Positions 8,705-17,440 of a stretch of DNA of 64,000 nt are shown here, piece by piece. Source of the DNA: Hyphomicrobiales bacterium. Lineage in GTDB: Bacteria; Pseudomonadota; Alphaproteobacteria; Rhizobiales; Rhizobiaceae. The position numbers and the translations under genes are program-made. How positions within the stretch are numbered: position 1 is the stretch's first letter; each line of letters starts with the position of its first letter. The stretch covers positions 1 through 64,000 of the forward strand of contig UCII01000033.1 of NCBI GenBank assembly GCA_900472485.1. Direction: 5' to 3'. The notes beneath the pieces are model-generated. The model saw only the letters and a program-made list of their open reading frames with translations, made no database searches and had not been told where the DNA came from.

Positions 8705-10447
8705 TCAGCGTGCAGTCGGGCCTGCCGCCCGGCGCACGCTCTCTTCGCTCAGCGTCTGGCCGTGGAATTTCGATAGCGATGCGACGACATCGTCGATCTC
8801 CTTGGCCAGTCTCTGCGCATCCCACTGCAGGGCTGCCGCGGCGATTGCGCCGATTTCCCGTAAACCCTGGATCGTCAGCAGGCCCTCGATCGCCATGGTC
8901 GTACGCCGGAAGACGATGTCGGAGAGATACACGACCATTTCCTGCCGCGCGATCCAATCGATCTCGAGCGCGCTGTGGCGGGGTGCGCCGCTGACGCGCT
9001 GGTCGTCCTTATAGTCCGAAGGGTAGGTGAGAATGGCTGCAGCAGTCGTACCGTATCGGCTGAGCAGCTCATCCGCTCTGCTGGCCTCGACGCCGCCCGT
9101 TGCCGCGACGGACTTGATCCAGCTCGAACGCTCGTTGGCGTCTACCGGGAAATCTCGGCCGCCGCCGATCGCAAGCCGCTCCGTGGACGTCTTGCGGCGG
9201 ATTTGAAGGCGAGCCAGCACGGTATCGGAAACCTCTTCGGCAAAGCCGCGGAATGTGGTCCATTTGCCGCCGACCAGCGAGATGATCGGGAAGGGGCGGC
9301 CTGGCTGCGGCTCGAAGACGGGTGCGGAGTGATCGCGGCTGATCAGGCCCGGCGACGAGGCGTCCGAGGCGGGCAGGGGGCGGATGCCGCTATAGCTGTA
9401 GGTTACCTGATCGCGGTCGAAGCGCAGGCTCGGCAGAAGTGACCTGACGCTGTCGAGGAAATAGTCGATCTCCGGCTCTTCGCAGCGAACATTGTCTGGA
9501 TCGTCGCAAGGAATATCGGTCGATCCCACAAGCACCTGGCCAAGATAGCCATAGACCAGACAGATGCGGCCATCATCAGCTTCGAAATAGATCATATGGC
9601 CGTTCAGACTGCGTACCAGTTCCGGATGATCGAGCAGGATATGCGATCCCTTGGTGCCGCCGATCAGATGGGCCGGCGCACCGAGAGCGGCGTTAACGTG
9701 ATCGATCCATGGGCCGGCAGCATTGACCACGAGCTTTGGCTTGACCGAAAAAGCATAGCCATCCGAACGCTGGAAGGTCAGCAGGCCATCGGCAGCGGAG
9801 ACCAACTGGGTCGAATTTGCCGCCAAGGAAGCCTTGTTCGCCTCCAGTCCGTCATTGACCAGTTCATAGACCAGCCGTTCCGGCCGGCTGATCTTGGCAT
9901 CGTAATAGATACCGCCGGCGACGATCTCAGGCGTGACATGCGGCATTTCCTTCAGCGCCCGGCGCTTCAAAAGGAACCGGTGGCGCGGCATGATGCGGTT
10001 GCGCGAACCGAAGAAATCGTAAAGTGCGAGCCCGATCTTGATAAGCAAAGCGCCGCGGCTGCGCGGGGCGGTTGTCGAACCCGTCAACGTACGCAGGGCC
10101 GCCCAGATGCCGCGTGTCCATGAGAAGATCGGCACGAAGGTCGGCAGTGCTTCGACATAATGCGGAGCGTTCTTGAGCAGAAGGTTTCGCTCAAGTGCCG
10201 ACTGTGCGACCAGGCCGAATTCGCCGGTTTCGAGATATTTGAGGCCACCATGGATCAGCCTGGATGGCGCTGCACTCGTTCCGGAGCCGAAATCCGATTT
10301 ATCGATGATCAGGCAGTTGACGCCTTGCAGTGACAGATCGCGAAACAGCCCCGCGCCATTGACGCCCGCGCCGAGGATGACGACATCAATGTCTCCGTCT
10401 TGAAGTTGCGAGAAGCGTTGTTTCAGATCGGCGGCCATATCGGTCAT
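8705..10447 (-). CDS. FAD-dependent glycerol-3-phosphate-dehydrogenase-like polyol-phosphate oxidase/dehydrogenase
   Basis: This 580-residue GlpD/EryB-like flavoprotein is predicted to oxidise a polyol phosphate to a ketose phosphate at the membrane, passing electrons to quinone. It has the FAD motif VVILGAGVNGAGLFRDLSL near residues 22-41, GTSAAPSRLIHGGLKYLE, VVNAAGPWIDHV and a C-terminal GlpD-like domain. The start is taken at ATG 10447 (MTDMAADLKQRF) with AGGA upstream. It is the last gene of a kinase-dehydrogenase pair 59 bp downstream of an FGGY kinase, mirroring eryA-eryB. The true eryB is at 19963-21474, so this paralogue likely serves another polyol. Confidence 0.85.
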   Translation of the reverse strand: MTDMAADLKQRFSQLQDGDIDVVILGAGVNGAGLFRDLSLQGVNCLIIDKSDFGSGTSAAPSRLIHGGLKYLETGEFGLVAQSALERNLLLKNAPHYVEALPTFVPIFSWTRGIWAALRTLTGSTTAPRSRGALLIKIGLALYDFFGSRNRIMPRHRFLLKRRALKEMPHVTPEIVAGGIYYDAKISRPERLVYELVNDGLEANKASLAANSTQLVSAADGLLTFQRSDGYAFSVKPKLVVNAAGPWIDHVNAALGAPAHLIGGTKGSHILLDHPELVRSLNGHMIYFEADDGRICLVYGYLGQVLVGSTDIPCDDPDNVRCEEPEIDYFLDSVRSLLPSLRFDRDQVTYSYSGIRPLPASDASSPGLISRDHSAPVFEPQPGRPFPIISLVGGKWTTFRGFAEEVSDTVLARLQIRRKTSTERLAIGGGRDFPVDANERSSWIKSVAATGGVEASRADELLSRYGTTAAAILTYPSDYKDDQRVSGAPRHSALEIDWIARQEMVVYLSDIVFRRTTMAIEGLLTIQGLREIGAIAAAALQWDAQRLAKEIDDVVASLSKFHGQTLSEESVRRAAGPTAR

Positions 10448-10506
10448 AACATCATTGTCCTGGTGAACTGCCGCGATAGTCCTGGCTTCGCGACGCAAGT
10501 GGCGGT

Positions 10507-12036
10507 CTAGCCTTGGGAGTGCTGGGTTGAGAGATTGCCGATCCGCGGCCAGAGCGGCGTCATCGCTTCAGCGATGTCGCGGAAGAGGTCGTAGCGGATG
10601 CGGTAGTCTGCGCTGCGGGCGGGATCCGGATGATAGGTTCGGGCGATCTTGCCGACATCGCGCGGATCGCTTTGCGGATCGGCATAGACGCCGATCCCGG
10701 CACCGGCGCAAAGGGCTGCCCCCCAGGCGGCGGCTTCATCGGTTTCCGTCACGGTAACGGGCATGCCGAGCACGTCGGCAAACATCTGCACGACGATCGG
10801 ATTGCGCGAGACACCGCCTGCCAGCCTTGCCTGATTGAAGGAAAAACCGTCGCTTAGCGCATCGACATGGATCTTATGGTTGAAGGCAATGCCTTCCAGA
10901 ACCGCGCGCAGCATGTCGCCGCGATCATGCCAGCCGCCAAGCCCGAAGAAGCTGGCGCTTGCCTTAGCGCCATAGGGCGAGCCGAAGAGATAGGGGTGGA
11001 ACAGCGCGCTCGATGGCCGGTTGAACGCTGCCTCGATCTCGGGACCAAGCACGGCATGAATGGACTTGCCGGCAGCCTCGGCGCTTGCAATGTCCCCGGC
11101 GCAGAGCTTGTCCAGGAACCATTCGTAATTCGCCGACGATGCCGGCGAGATCGACATGTTGTTCCATTGGCCCGGCGCGATGGCGTTGCGGCAGAACCAG
11201 CGGCGGTCGACGCGCGGTTCCGAGGAGAGCGTTTCGTTGATCGAATAGGTGCCGGCGATAACGGCAACGACGCCGCTGGCGTAGCCGCCGGCCCCAAGCG
11301 CGGAGGCGGTGACATCATGCAGACCGGCAACGACAGGCGTGCCTTCGGCAAGGCCGGTGCGCTCTGCGACGGCTTCGGTCACATATCCGACGATCTCATC
11401 GGATCGCGAGGCCGGCGGCAGAGCGCCGGTGATTTCACCAATACCAAAGAGCCTCAATGCATCCGGCGCATAATCCTGCGTCGTGACATTGGTGAAGGAC
11501 GTACTCGCCTCGGTGCGGTCAGTGCCGACAACTCCGGTCAGGCAGAAGCGCAGCCAGTCCTTGCAACTTAGGATATGGCCGATCTCAGCAAAGCGTTCGG
11601 GCTCATTGGCTTTAATCCATGCAAGCAAAGCCGATGGCGCCGAGACATGCGGCAATTGCCCGGTCAGCTTCAAGGATTCATCGGCAACATGGCTCTTCAG
11701 CCATTGTTCGACGATTGATCCGGCGCGGCTGTCGAGCGAAAGAATGGCGCGTCCGAGCGGCTTCTTTGCCTTGTCGAGCAGATAGATGCCGTCGCCATGA
11801 GCGGTTGCGGCAATCGCCTGGATATCGCTTGCAGGGCGGTTGCTGAGCTTGATTGCCTCGGCAATGGCGTCGGCCGTCTGGTTCCAGAGTTCGTCCATGT
11901 CCCGCTCGACATGACGTGCCTTCGGCATGAACTGGGTCACCCGACGGCGCGCAACGGCAAGCGGCGTTCCGTCAATGTCGAAGATGACGGCTTTGGTGAC
12001 GGTCAAACCGCTGTCAATTCCGAGCAGACTCGGCAT
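10507..12036 (-). CDS. FGGY-family carbohydrate kinase, L-xylulose-kinase-like
   Basis: This 509-residue ATP-dependent sugar/polyol kinase has the N-terminal phosphate-binding segment LLGIDSGLTVTKAVIFD, the LyxK-like ERDMDELW, the conserved CKDWLRFCLTG and the C-terminal ARLAGGVSRNPIVVQMFADV with EAAAWGAALCAG. The start ATG 12036 has AGGAG eight bases upstream. It resembles E. coli LyxK and EryA more than GlpK. It sits between a DeoR regulator and a GlpD-like dehydrogenase, so kinase then dehydrogenase would give a ketose phosphate. The substrate is not assigned; a tetritol or pentitol is my inference. Confidence 0.85.
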   Translation of the reverse strand: MPSLLGIDSGLTVTKAVIFDIDGTPLAVARRRVTQFMPKARHVERDMDELWNQTADAIAEAIKLSNRPASDIQAIAATAHGDGIYLLDKAKKPLGRAILSLDSRAGSIVEQWLKSHVADESLKLTGQLPHVSAPSALLAWIKANEPERFAEIGHILSCKDWLRFCLTGVVGTDRTEASTSFTNVTTQDYAPDALRLFGIGEITGALPPASRSDEIVGYVTEAVAERTGLAEGTPVVAGLHDVTASALGAGGYASGVVAVIAGTYSINETLSSEPRVDRRWFCRNAIAPGQWNNMSISPASSANYEWFLDKLCAGDIASAEAAGKSIHAVLGPEIEAAFNRPSSALFHPYLFGSPYGAKASASFFGLGGWHDRGDMLRAVLEGIAFNHKIHVDALSDGFSFNQARLAGGVSRNPIVVQMFADVLGMPVTVTETDEAAAWGAALCAGAGIGVYADPQSDPRDVGKIARTYHPDPARSADYRIRYDLFRDIAEAMTPLWPRIGNLSTQHSQG

Positions 12037-12089
12037 TCCCGTGACTCCTGATCATGAACGAAAAGAGGTGGCCGTTGCCGGCTTCTGCC

Positions 12090-12947
12090 TCAGGACCGCT
12101 CCTTGTCGCCTTTGGCGACGACCACGTTGATATTCTTGTTGCGCATACGCTCCAGATGGGCGGCGGGTGTCTTCTCATCGACGATGACGACATCGAATTC
12201 GCTCAGATGCGCAAAACTATGCAGCGCCCGCCGTTCGAATTTCGTATGATCCATCAGCAAGATGCGCTTGGCGGCGCTTTCGAACATCGCGCGCTTGATA
12301 TCGACGATCTCGGGCGACTGATGGAAAACCACGTCGTCGATGATGGCCGACATCGAGATGAAGGTCACATCCGCCCGCAAGCGATTGATTTCGTTGATCG
12401 TCATCCGCCCCATGAAGGCGTTGCACCAATTATAATATTGCCCGCCGAGCGCCAGAAGCGTCACGTCGTGCATGTCCTTCAGCGCATTCATCAGAGTTAG
12501 CGAATTGGTAATCGCCGTCAGCGGAACCTTGGCCGGCAGCTGCGACGCCATCTGCAGGACGGTGGTGGAATCATCGAGGAAAATTGCCTGGCCAGGCTCG
12601 ATGAACTGCATGGCAGCCGCGGCGATCATCTTCTTTTCGCTTGCCTGCCGGTTGGCGCGATAGACGTCGCTCGATTCGATCAGGCTGGTCGCTGCGGCCG
12701 ATACGATGCCGCGCGTCTTGCGGAACAGGCCTCGGCTGACCAGTTCGTCGACATCGCGATGAGCCGTCATCAGGCTAATGCCGAAGCGATCGGTGAGATC
12801 CTCGATGCGCATCGAACCTTCCGCCATCACGGCTTCGGCGATCATCTGGCGCCTGGCGATCTGGCGCGAATGCCGGCTGTCGCTCGGCAGCTCGTCTTGC
12901 AGGAATGATACGGGGCTTGTCTTGTCTGTCACTTTGGCCTCTGACAC
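12090..12947 (-). CDS. DeoR-family transcriptional regulator
   Basis: This 285-residue repressor-type protein has a DeoR helix-turn-helix (MRIEDLTDRFGISLMTAHRDVDEL, in part) near residues 45-70 and a DeoR C-terminal sugar-phosphate-sensing domain with IFLDDSTTVLQMAS and ALGGQYYNWCNAFMG. The start is GTG 12947, preceded by AAGG. It has an N-terminal extension of some 30 residues. It is the first gene after the terminator that closes the transporter operon and likely controls the kinase/dehydrogenase pair downstream. A second DeoR regulator lies at 23622-24398. Confidence 0.88.
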   Translation of the reverse strand: MSEAKVTDKTSPVSFLQDELPSDSRHSRQIARRQMIAEAVMAEGSMRIEDLTDRFGISLMTAHRDVDELVSRGLFRKTRGIVSAAATSLIESSDVYRANRQASEKKMIAAAAMQFIEPGQAIFLDDSTTVLQMASQLPAKVPLTAITNSLTLMNALKDMHDVTLLALGGQYYNWCNAFMGRMTINEINRLRADVTFISMSAIIDDVVFHQSPEIVDIKRAMFESAAKRILLMDHTKFERRALHSFAHLSEFDVVIVDEKTPAAHLERMRNKNINVVVAKGDKERS

Positions 12948-13082
12948 TGAGCCTTGCGGAGATTAACTTGCTGCAGCGAACGTCACGCTATGGAAAAAAG
13001 TATAAAGAACAGTTCGCTATCAGGATTTCTGCAAGTTCTGTCTTATGTGCAGCCAGGGTGCCGCCCACTGCGGTCAAGAAAT

Positions 13083-13107
13083 GGGGACGCCGGTTTGCGG
13101 CGCCCCC
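13083..13107 (-). terminator. Terminator-like hairpin after the sugar-binding protein gene
   Basis: On the minus strand a GGGG-CGCCG / CGGCG-CCCC stem with a five-base loop is followed by ATTTCTT. It begins 8 bp after the binding-protein stop and precedes the DeoR gene, so it should end or attenuate the transporter transcript. Confidence 0.65.
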
Positions 13108-13114
13108 GATATCA

Positions 13115-14062
13115 TTACTCGGACAGAACGAAGGGTGCCGTGTACTTGTCGACATTATCCTTGGTGATCAGGATGCAATCGAAAAGCTGCTTTTCGCTCT
13201 TGGCACCAGTCTTGCCGGTCTTGATGAAGCTGTCGGCTTGCTTGACGGCTTCTTCGGAGAAGACGGCAACGGGCTGCAGGACGGTGTACTGAAGCTCACC
13301 GGCTTTGATGGCGGCAACAGCGTCCGGCGAGCCGTCGAAACCGCCGACCTTGACATTGGCAAGCTTGCCAGCTTCCTTGAGAGCAGCAATCGCACCAAGC
13401 GCCATTTCGTCATTGCCGGAGATCACGCCGGTGATGTCCGGGTGAGCCTGCAGTATCGACTGCATCTTATTGTGGCCCTGAGTGCGGTCCCAGTTGGCGA
13501 CTTCCTTGGCAACCTTCTTCAGGTCGGGATACTGGGTCAGGACGGTTTCGTAGCCGTTCGATCGTGTGGCTGCATTGTTGTCGGAGGGCGAGCCGAAGAG
13601 TTCGGCATAATTGCCCTTGTCGCCAACGGCTTCGACCCACTGCTGAGCGCCGATCGCTGCACCCTGGGCATTGTTGGAAACGAGCTGAGCCTTGGCAAGG
13701 CCTTCCTGGTTGATTTCAGCGTTGACGAGGAAGACCGGGATGCCAGCGGCAACAGCCTTCTTGACCGCGCCGACGGAGCCGTCAGCGTTTGCCGGATCGA
13801 GGATGATGGCGACCGACTTGTTGGTGATGGCCGTGTCGATCAGGTTGCTTTCGGTGTTGGTATCGCCCTTATGCGCACCGACCGTGGCCGTATAACCGAG
13901 CTTCTCGGCCGTCGCCTTGGCGATGTTGCCTTCGGTCAGCCAGTAGGGGTTGGACGGATCGTTGACGATGACGGTGATCTGGCCGGCGGCCCAGGCGGCC
14001 CCAGTCAGAAGCGGTGCCACAGCGACTGCTGCCATGACGATGCGCAAGCCTTTTTTGAACAT
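13115..14062 (-). CDS. eryG: Sugar ABC transporter periplasmic binding protein (probable EryG)
   Basis: This 315-residue RbsB-type solute-binding protein has a signal peptide (MFKKGLRIVMAAVAVAPLL ending near AWA-A) and the Peripla_BP_4 fold: ITVIVNDPSNPYW, AIILDPANADGS, GVISGNDEMALGAIAAL and VGGFDGSPDAV. The start is ATG 14062, preceded by AGGGAGAG; a longer frame to 14134 lacks a good site. It is third in the order ATPase-permease-binding protein, matching the eryEFG transporter that lies divergent to eryABCD in R. leguminosarum. Erythritol is the expected ligand, but another polyol handled by the adjacent kinase is possible. Confidence 0.75.
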   Translation of the reverse strand: MFKKGLRIVMAAVAVAPLLTGAAWAAGQITVIVNDPSNPYWLTEGNIAKATAEKLGYTATVGAHKGDTNTESNLIDTAITNKSVAIILDPANADGSVGAVKKAVAAGIPVFLVNAEINQEGLAKAQLVSNNAQGAAIGAQQWVEAVGDKGNYAELFGSPSDNNAATRSNGYETVLTQYPDLKKVAKEVANWDRTQGHNKMQSILQAHPDITGVISGNDEMALGAIAALKEAGKLANVKVGGFDGSPDAVAAIKAGELQYTVLQPVAVFSEEAVKQADSFIKTGKTGAKSEKQLFDCILITKDNVDKYTAPFVLSE

Positions 14063-14161
14063 TAGTCTCTCTCCCTTTGATGAGCTCTGGTGATGCCGGC
14101 GAACCGGCGGTCCTTTCTCCGATCGGCACCTCACCGACCGGGGATAAGTCTTGATGCAGTG

Positions 14162-15214
14162 TCAGCCGGACTTGGTCCGACGTCCGTACTGGATGCTGTT
14201 CATGAGCACGGCGAGCACGATGACTGCGCCGGTAAAGACCGTCTGCCAGTAGGCCGAGACGCCGATGATGACGAGGCCATCCGCCAGAAAGCCGATGACG
14301 AATGCGCCAAGCATGGTGCCGCGCACCGTGCCGCGGCCGCCGGTCAATGCGGCACCGCCAATGACGACGGCGGCAATTGCGGTCAGCTCGTAGCTGGTGC
14401 CAGCGTTCGGACCGGCCGAGGTCAGCTGCGAGGACAGGACGAGGCCGGCGATGGCTGCACAAATGCCCGAAAGCACATAGACTGCGATCTTGACCTGCTT
14501 GACCGGAACGCCGGAAAGATCGGCGGCGCGTTCGTTGCCGCCCGAGGCATAAAGCCAGCGGCCGAAGGCGGTGCGGCTGAGCACGATGCCACAGATTATC
14601 GCAAGCACGGCAAGGACGATGACGCCGATCGGAACGCCAGCGAGGCGATTGAAGCCCAGCCAGTTGAAACCGGTATTGCCGAGTTCGGGGCGGCCGCCGA
14701 GATTGTTGTAGGTCAGGCCGTTGGTCATCAGCAAGGCGATGCCGCGGGCGACATAGAGGACACCCAGCGAGGCGACGAAGGCTGGAACGCGCAGGTAGGC
14801 GATGAGCACGCCATTGACCGCACCAACCACGCCGCCGAGAATGCAGGTCAGCACGACGACGGCCCAGACCGGCGGATAGAGAATGACGCCGAAGCTCGAC
14901 AGCGTGACGCCCTGCATCAGGAAACCGGCGATACAGCCGGCAAGGCCGAGTGTCGAGCCAACGGAAAGATCGATGCCGCCATTGAGGATGACCAGCAGCA
15001 TGCCGATGGCAAGGATGCCGAAAATCGCCACATGCGAGGCCATGGTCAGGAAGTTGCTGAGCGAGAAGTAGTAGGGCGACAGGAAGGAGAAGACCGCGAT
15101 GATGACGATCAGCGCAAAGAAGGCGCGTCCCTCCAGGATCAGCCGCACGAGACTGAAATTCCGCCGCTGTCCGTTGGATACTGGTTTCTTATCTGTAATG
15201 TTCGTGACTGACAT
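14162..15214 (-). CDS. eryF: Sugar ABC transporter permease, RbsC type (probable EryF)
   Basis: This 350-residue inner-membrane permease has 8-10 hydrophobic helices, the RbsC-type NGGIDLSVGSTLGL segment and the cytoplasmic EAA-like loop GGNERAADLSGVPV. The start is ATG 15214 (MSVTNITDKK) with GGAG upstream; the longer frame to 15292 overlaps the ATPase gene and is unlikely. It lies 22 bp after the ATPase stop and 99 bp before the binding-protein start, clearly in one operon. Assignment to erythritol rests on position beside eryABCD. Confidence 0.75.
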   Translation of the reverse strand: MSVTNITDKKPVSNGQRRNFSLVRLILEGRAFFALIVIIAVFSFLSPYYFSLSNFLTMASHVAIFGILAIGMLLVILNGGIDLSVGSTLGLAGCIAGFLMQGVTLSSFGVILYPPVWAVVVLTCILGGVVGAVNGVLIAYLRVPAFVASLGVLYVARGIALLMTNGLTYNNLGGRPELGNTGFNWLGFNRLAGVPIGVIVLAVLAIICGIVLSRTAFGRWLYASGGNERAADLSGVPVKQVKIAVYVLSGICAAIAGLVLSSQLTSAGPNAGTSYELTAIAAVVIGGAALTGGRGTVRGTMLGAFVIGFLADGLVIIGVSAYWQTVFTGAVIVLAVLMNSIQYGRRTKSG

Positions 15215-15236
15215 AATCAGTGCTCCATGAATGCGG

Positions 15237-16781
15237 CTAGTGCCCGACCACTGCTTCGCCCGAGGCGGCCATGATCTTTTCCTTGGTGACATCAGGACCG
15301 AATTCGGCAGAAATCTTGCCGCGGTGCATGACGATGATGCGATGGGCGATGCTCAGGCACTCGGCGACTTCCGACGTCGAATAGATCACCGCCAGCCCCT
15401 CCTTGGCGCGCTCGGCGAGCAGCTTGAAGACCTCAGCCTTCGCGCCGATGTCGATACCGCGGCTCGGCTCATCGAGCAGGATCACGCGAGGATCGGTTGC
15501 CAGCATCTTGCCGATGACGACCTTTTGCTGGTTGCCGCCCGAAAGCGAGCCGATTGCCGCGTCGCCGCCGTCGGTCTTGATATGAACCTTGCGGATGGAG
15601 TCGCTGACCAGCGACCGCTCGCGTCCGCTGGAGGTGAAGAGACCCTTGGTAAAGGCGCCGATGCTGGCGAGCGACAGGTTCGAGCCGACGGTCATTGTCT
15701 GAACGAGACCGTCGCGCTGCCGGTCTTCGGGGACCAGCACCAGCCCCTGTGTGATCCGGCCGGCAATGGAAAGACCGCCGACATCGGTGTTGCCGAGGAG
15801 GACGCGGCCGCCGCTCGACCGAAGCCGGCCCGCCACGCATTCGAGCAGCTCGGTACGGCCGGCGCCCATCAGACCGTAGATGCAGACGATCTCGCCGGCG
15901 CGAACCGCAAGCGACATGCGGTCGACGGCGTTATAGGCTGCGCCCGACGGACCGGGAACGGTGAGATTGTCGATCGTCAGCGCCACATCGCCCATTTTAT
16001 GGCCGGACGGCGGGCTGCCGAGGTCGAAATTGTCGCCGACCATGTTGCGCACGATCCATTCGAGATCGATGTCCTTGCGTTCGGCATAGGCAGTCATGTT
16101 GCCGTCGCGCAGAACGACGGCATGATGGGTAATCTGCAGCGCCTCTTCCAGATGGTGCGAGATATAGACGATCGACACGCCGCGGTTCGTCAGGTCGCGA
16201 ATGACCTTGAACAGGACTTCGACCTCGCTGGCGCTGAGCGCCGAGGTCGGCTCGTCCATGATCAAGATGCGAGAATTGACCGACAAGGCGCGAGCGATTT
16301 CGACGATCTGCTGCTGGCCGAGGCGCAGATCCTCGACGGGCGTGAGCGGATCGATATTTTCTTCCAGCTCCTCCATCAGCGCCCGGGTCTGGCGCTCTTC
16401 CTCGGCAAAATCGACCACGCCGCCCTTCATGATCTCGCGGCCCATGAAGATGTTGTCGCGGACGCTGAGGTTTGGCGCCAGGCTCAATTCCTGATGGATG
16501 ATGGAAATGCCGCAGGCGCGCGCATGGGTGGAGGAGGCGAAGGAAATCGGTGCGCCATCGAGAATGATCTCGCCCGATGTCGGCTGGATGACGCCGGACA
16601 GGATCTTCATCAGCGTCGATTTGCCGGCGCCGTTTTCACCGAAAAGAGTGGTGACTTCGCCGCGGCGAATATCGAAATTGACCCCCTTCAGCGCATGGAC
16701 GTTGCCATAGGATTTGGCGACGTTGCGGGCGGCGAGAACAACTTCGCCCGTGGTCGTGCCATTGTGCTGGACCTGGCTCAT
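15237..16781 (-). CDS. eryE: Sugar ABC transporter ATP-binding protein, duplicated ATPase (probable EryE)
   Basis: This 514-residue RbsA-type protein has two nucleotide-binding domains. The first has Walker A GENGAGKST at residues 48-56, signature LRLGQQQIVEIARAL and Walker B ILIMDEPTSALS. The second has the usual degenerate Walker A (GLMGAGRTE), a canonical LSGGNQQKVVIGK signature and VILLDEPSRGIDIG. The start ATG overlaps the stop of the DUF2291 gene by four bases (ATGA), so translation is coupled. It energises import by the neighbouring permease and binding protein. Confidence 0.8.
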   Translation of the reverse strand: MSQVQHNGTTTGEVVLAARNVAKSYGNVHALKGVNFDIRRGEVTTLFGENGAGKSTLMKILSGVIQPTSGEIILDGAPISFASSTHARACGISIIHQELSLAPNLSVRDNIFMGREIMKGGVVDFAEEERQTRALMEELEENIDPLTPVEDLRLGQQQIVEIARALSVNSRILIMDEPTSALSASEVEVLFKVIRDLTNRGVSIVYISHHLEEALQITHHAVVLRDGNMTAYAERKDIDLEWIVRNMVGDNFDLGSPPSGHKMGDVALTIDNLTVPGPSGAAYNAVDRMSLAVRAGEIVCIYGLMGAGRTELLECVAGRLRSSGGRVLLGNTDVGGLSIAGRITQGLVLVPEDRQRDGLVQTMTVGSNLSLASIGAFTKGLFTSSGRERSLVSDSIRKVHIKTDGGDAAIGSLSGGNQQKVVIGKMLATDPRVILLDEPSRGIDIGAKAEVFKLLAERAKEGLAVIYSTSEVAECLSIAHRIIVMHRGKISAEFGPDVTKEKIMAASGEAVVGH

Positions 16782-17440
16782 TTCACATCGACCTTTACCG
16801 GGGTGACGAGCCAGTTCTTCGGATTGATGAGCTTGAAGACCCCGACGACCGTCGCCGTCTTGCCCGCGAGCTTTTCGGGGTCCAGGCTGCCGAGGGTCGC
16901 CTTCTTCATCTCGTTGTTGATGGCGGAGCCGGCGTCCTGATATTCGATCTGGTTGGTAAATTGCCCAAATTCGATCTTGCCGGTCGCATCGCGAAGATCG
17001 GTGCCGTTGATCGCAGGGCCTGTTTGTACCCGTATGGTGACGCCGTCAGGCAGGCCGTCGACTTTGAACTCGTTGAGATTGGCCTTGCGCTCGCCGAAGG
17101 TGCCGGTCAAGGAGACAGGAAGGACGGGTCCGGTGGTGGTGGCAACGCCGTATTTTGCGCCAGCGGCCTTCTTGTCGGCCAGAACCGCATTGGCGAGCGT
17201 CACGGCATCGACGGCGCGCTTCTCGACATCCGTCTGCACCTTCGGGAATTCGGCGGCGCCATAGGTCTCCGGCTGGAAGCCCTGCTCGCGCATGTCGTGT
17301 TCGGAGCCGATCTTGACCACCTTGGTATCGGCAGCGATGGCGCCGATGACGATCACCACCGCGGCGATGCCGGCGACGATCTTGAGCTTGGAGCCCGTCG
17401 GCTTGGCAGTTGCATATTGAGCTTGCGTATTCATGTTCAA
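16778..17440 (-). CDS. DUF2291 family membrane-anchored periplasmic protein
   Basis: This 220-residue protein has one N-terminal membrane segment (IVAGIAAVVIVIGAIAA, about residues 22-38) and the rest is predicted periplasmic. No lipobox cysteine is visible. It contains the DUF2291 pattern FPKVQTDVEKRAVDAVTLA and a C-terminal VGVFKLINPKNWLVTPV. It is the first gene of the transporter operon and overlaps the ATPase gene by four bases. Such proteins recur next to RbsABC-type transporters but have no proven function; an accessory role in uptake is an inference from this tight linkage. Confidence 0.85.
   Translation of the reverse strand: MNMNTQAQYATAKPTGSKLKIVAGIAAVVIVIGAIAADTKVVKIGSEHDMREQGFQPETYGAAEFPKVQTDVEKRAVDAVTLANAVLADKKAAGAKYGVATTTGPVLPVSLTGTFGERKANLNEFKVDGLPDGVTIRVQTGPAINGTDLRDATGKIEFGQFTNQIEYQDAGSAINNEMKKATLGSLDPEKLAGKTATVVGVFKLINPKNWLVTPVKVDVK

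Noticed and set aside
14090-15211. A 373-residue plus-strand frame across the permease gene
   Set aside because: It is rich in Asp, His, Arg and Gln, typical for the reverse of hydrophobic codons; the permease is real.
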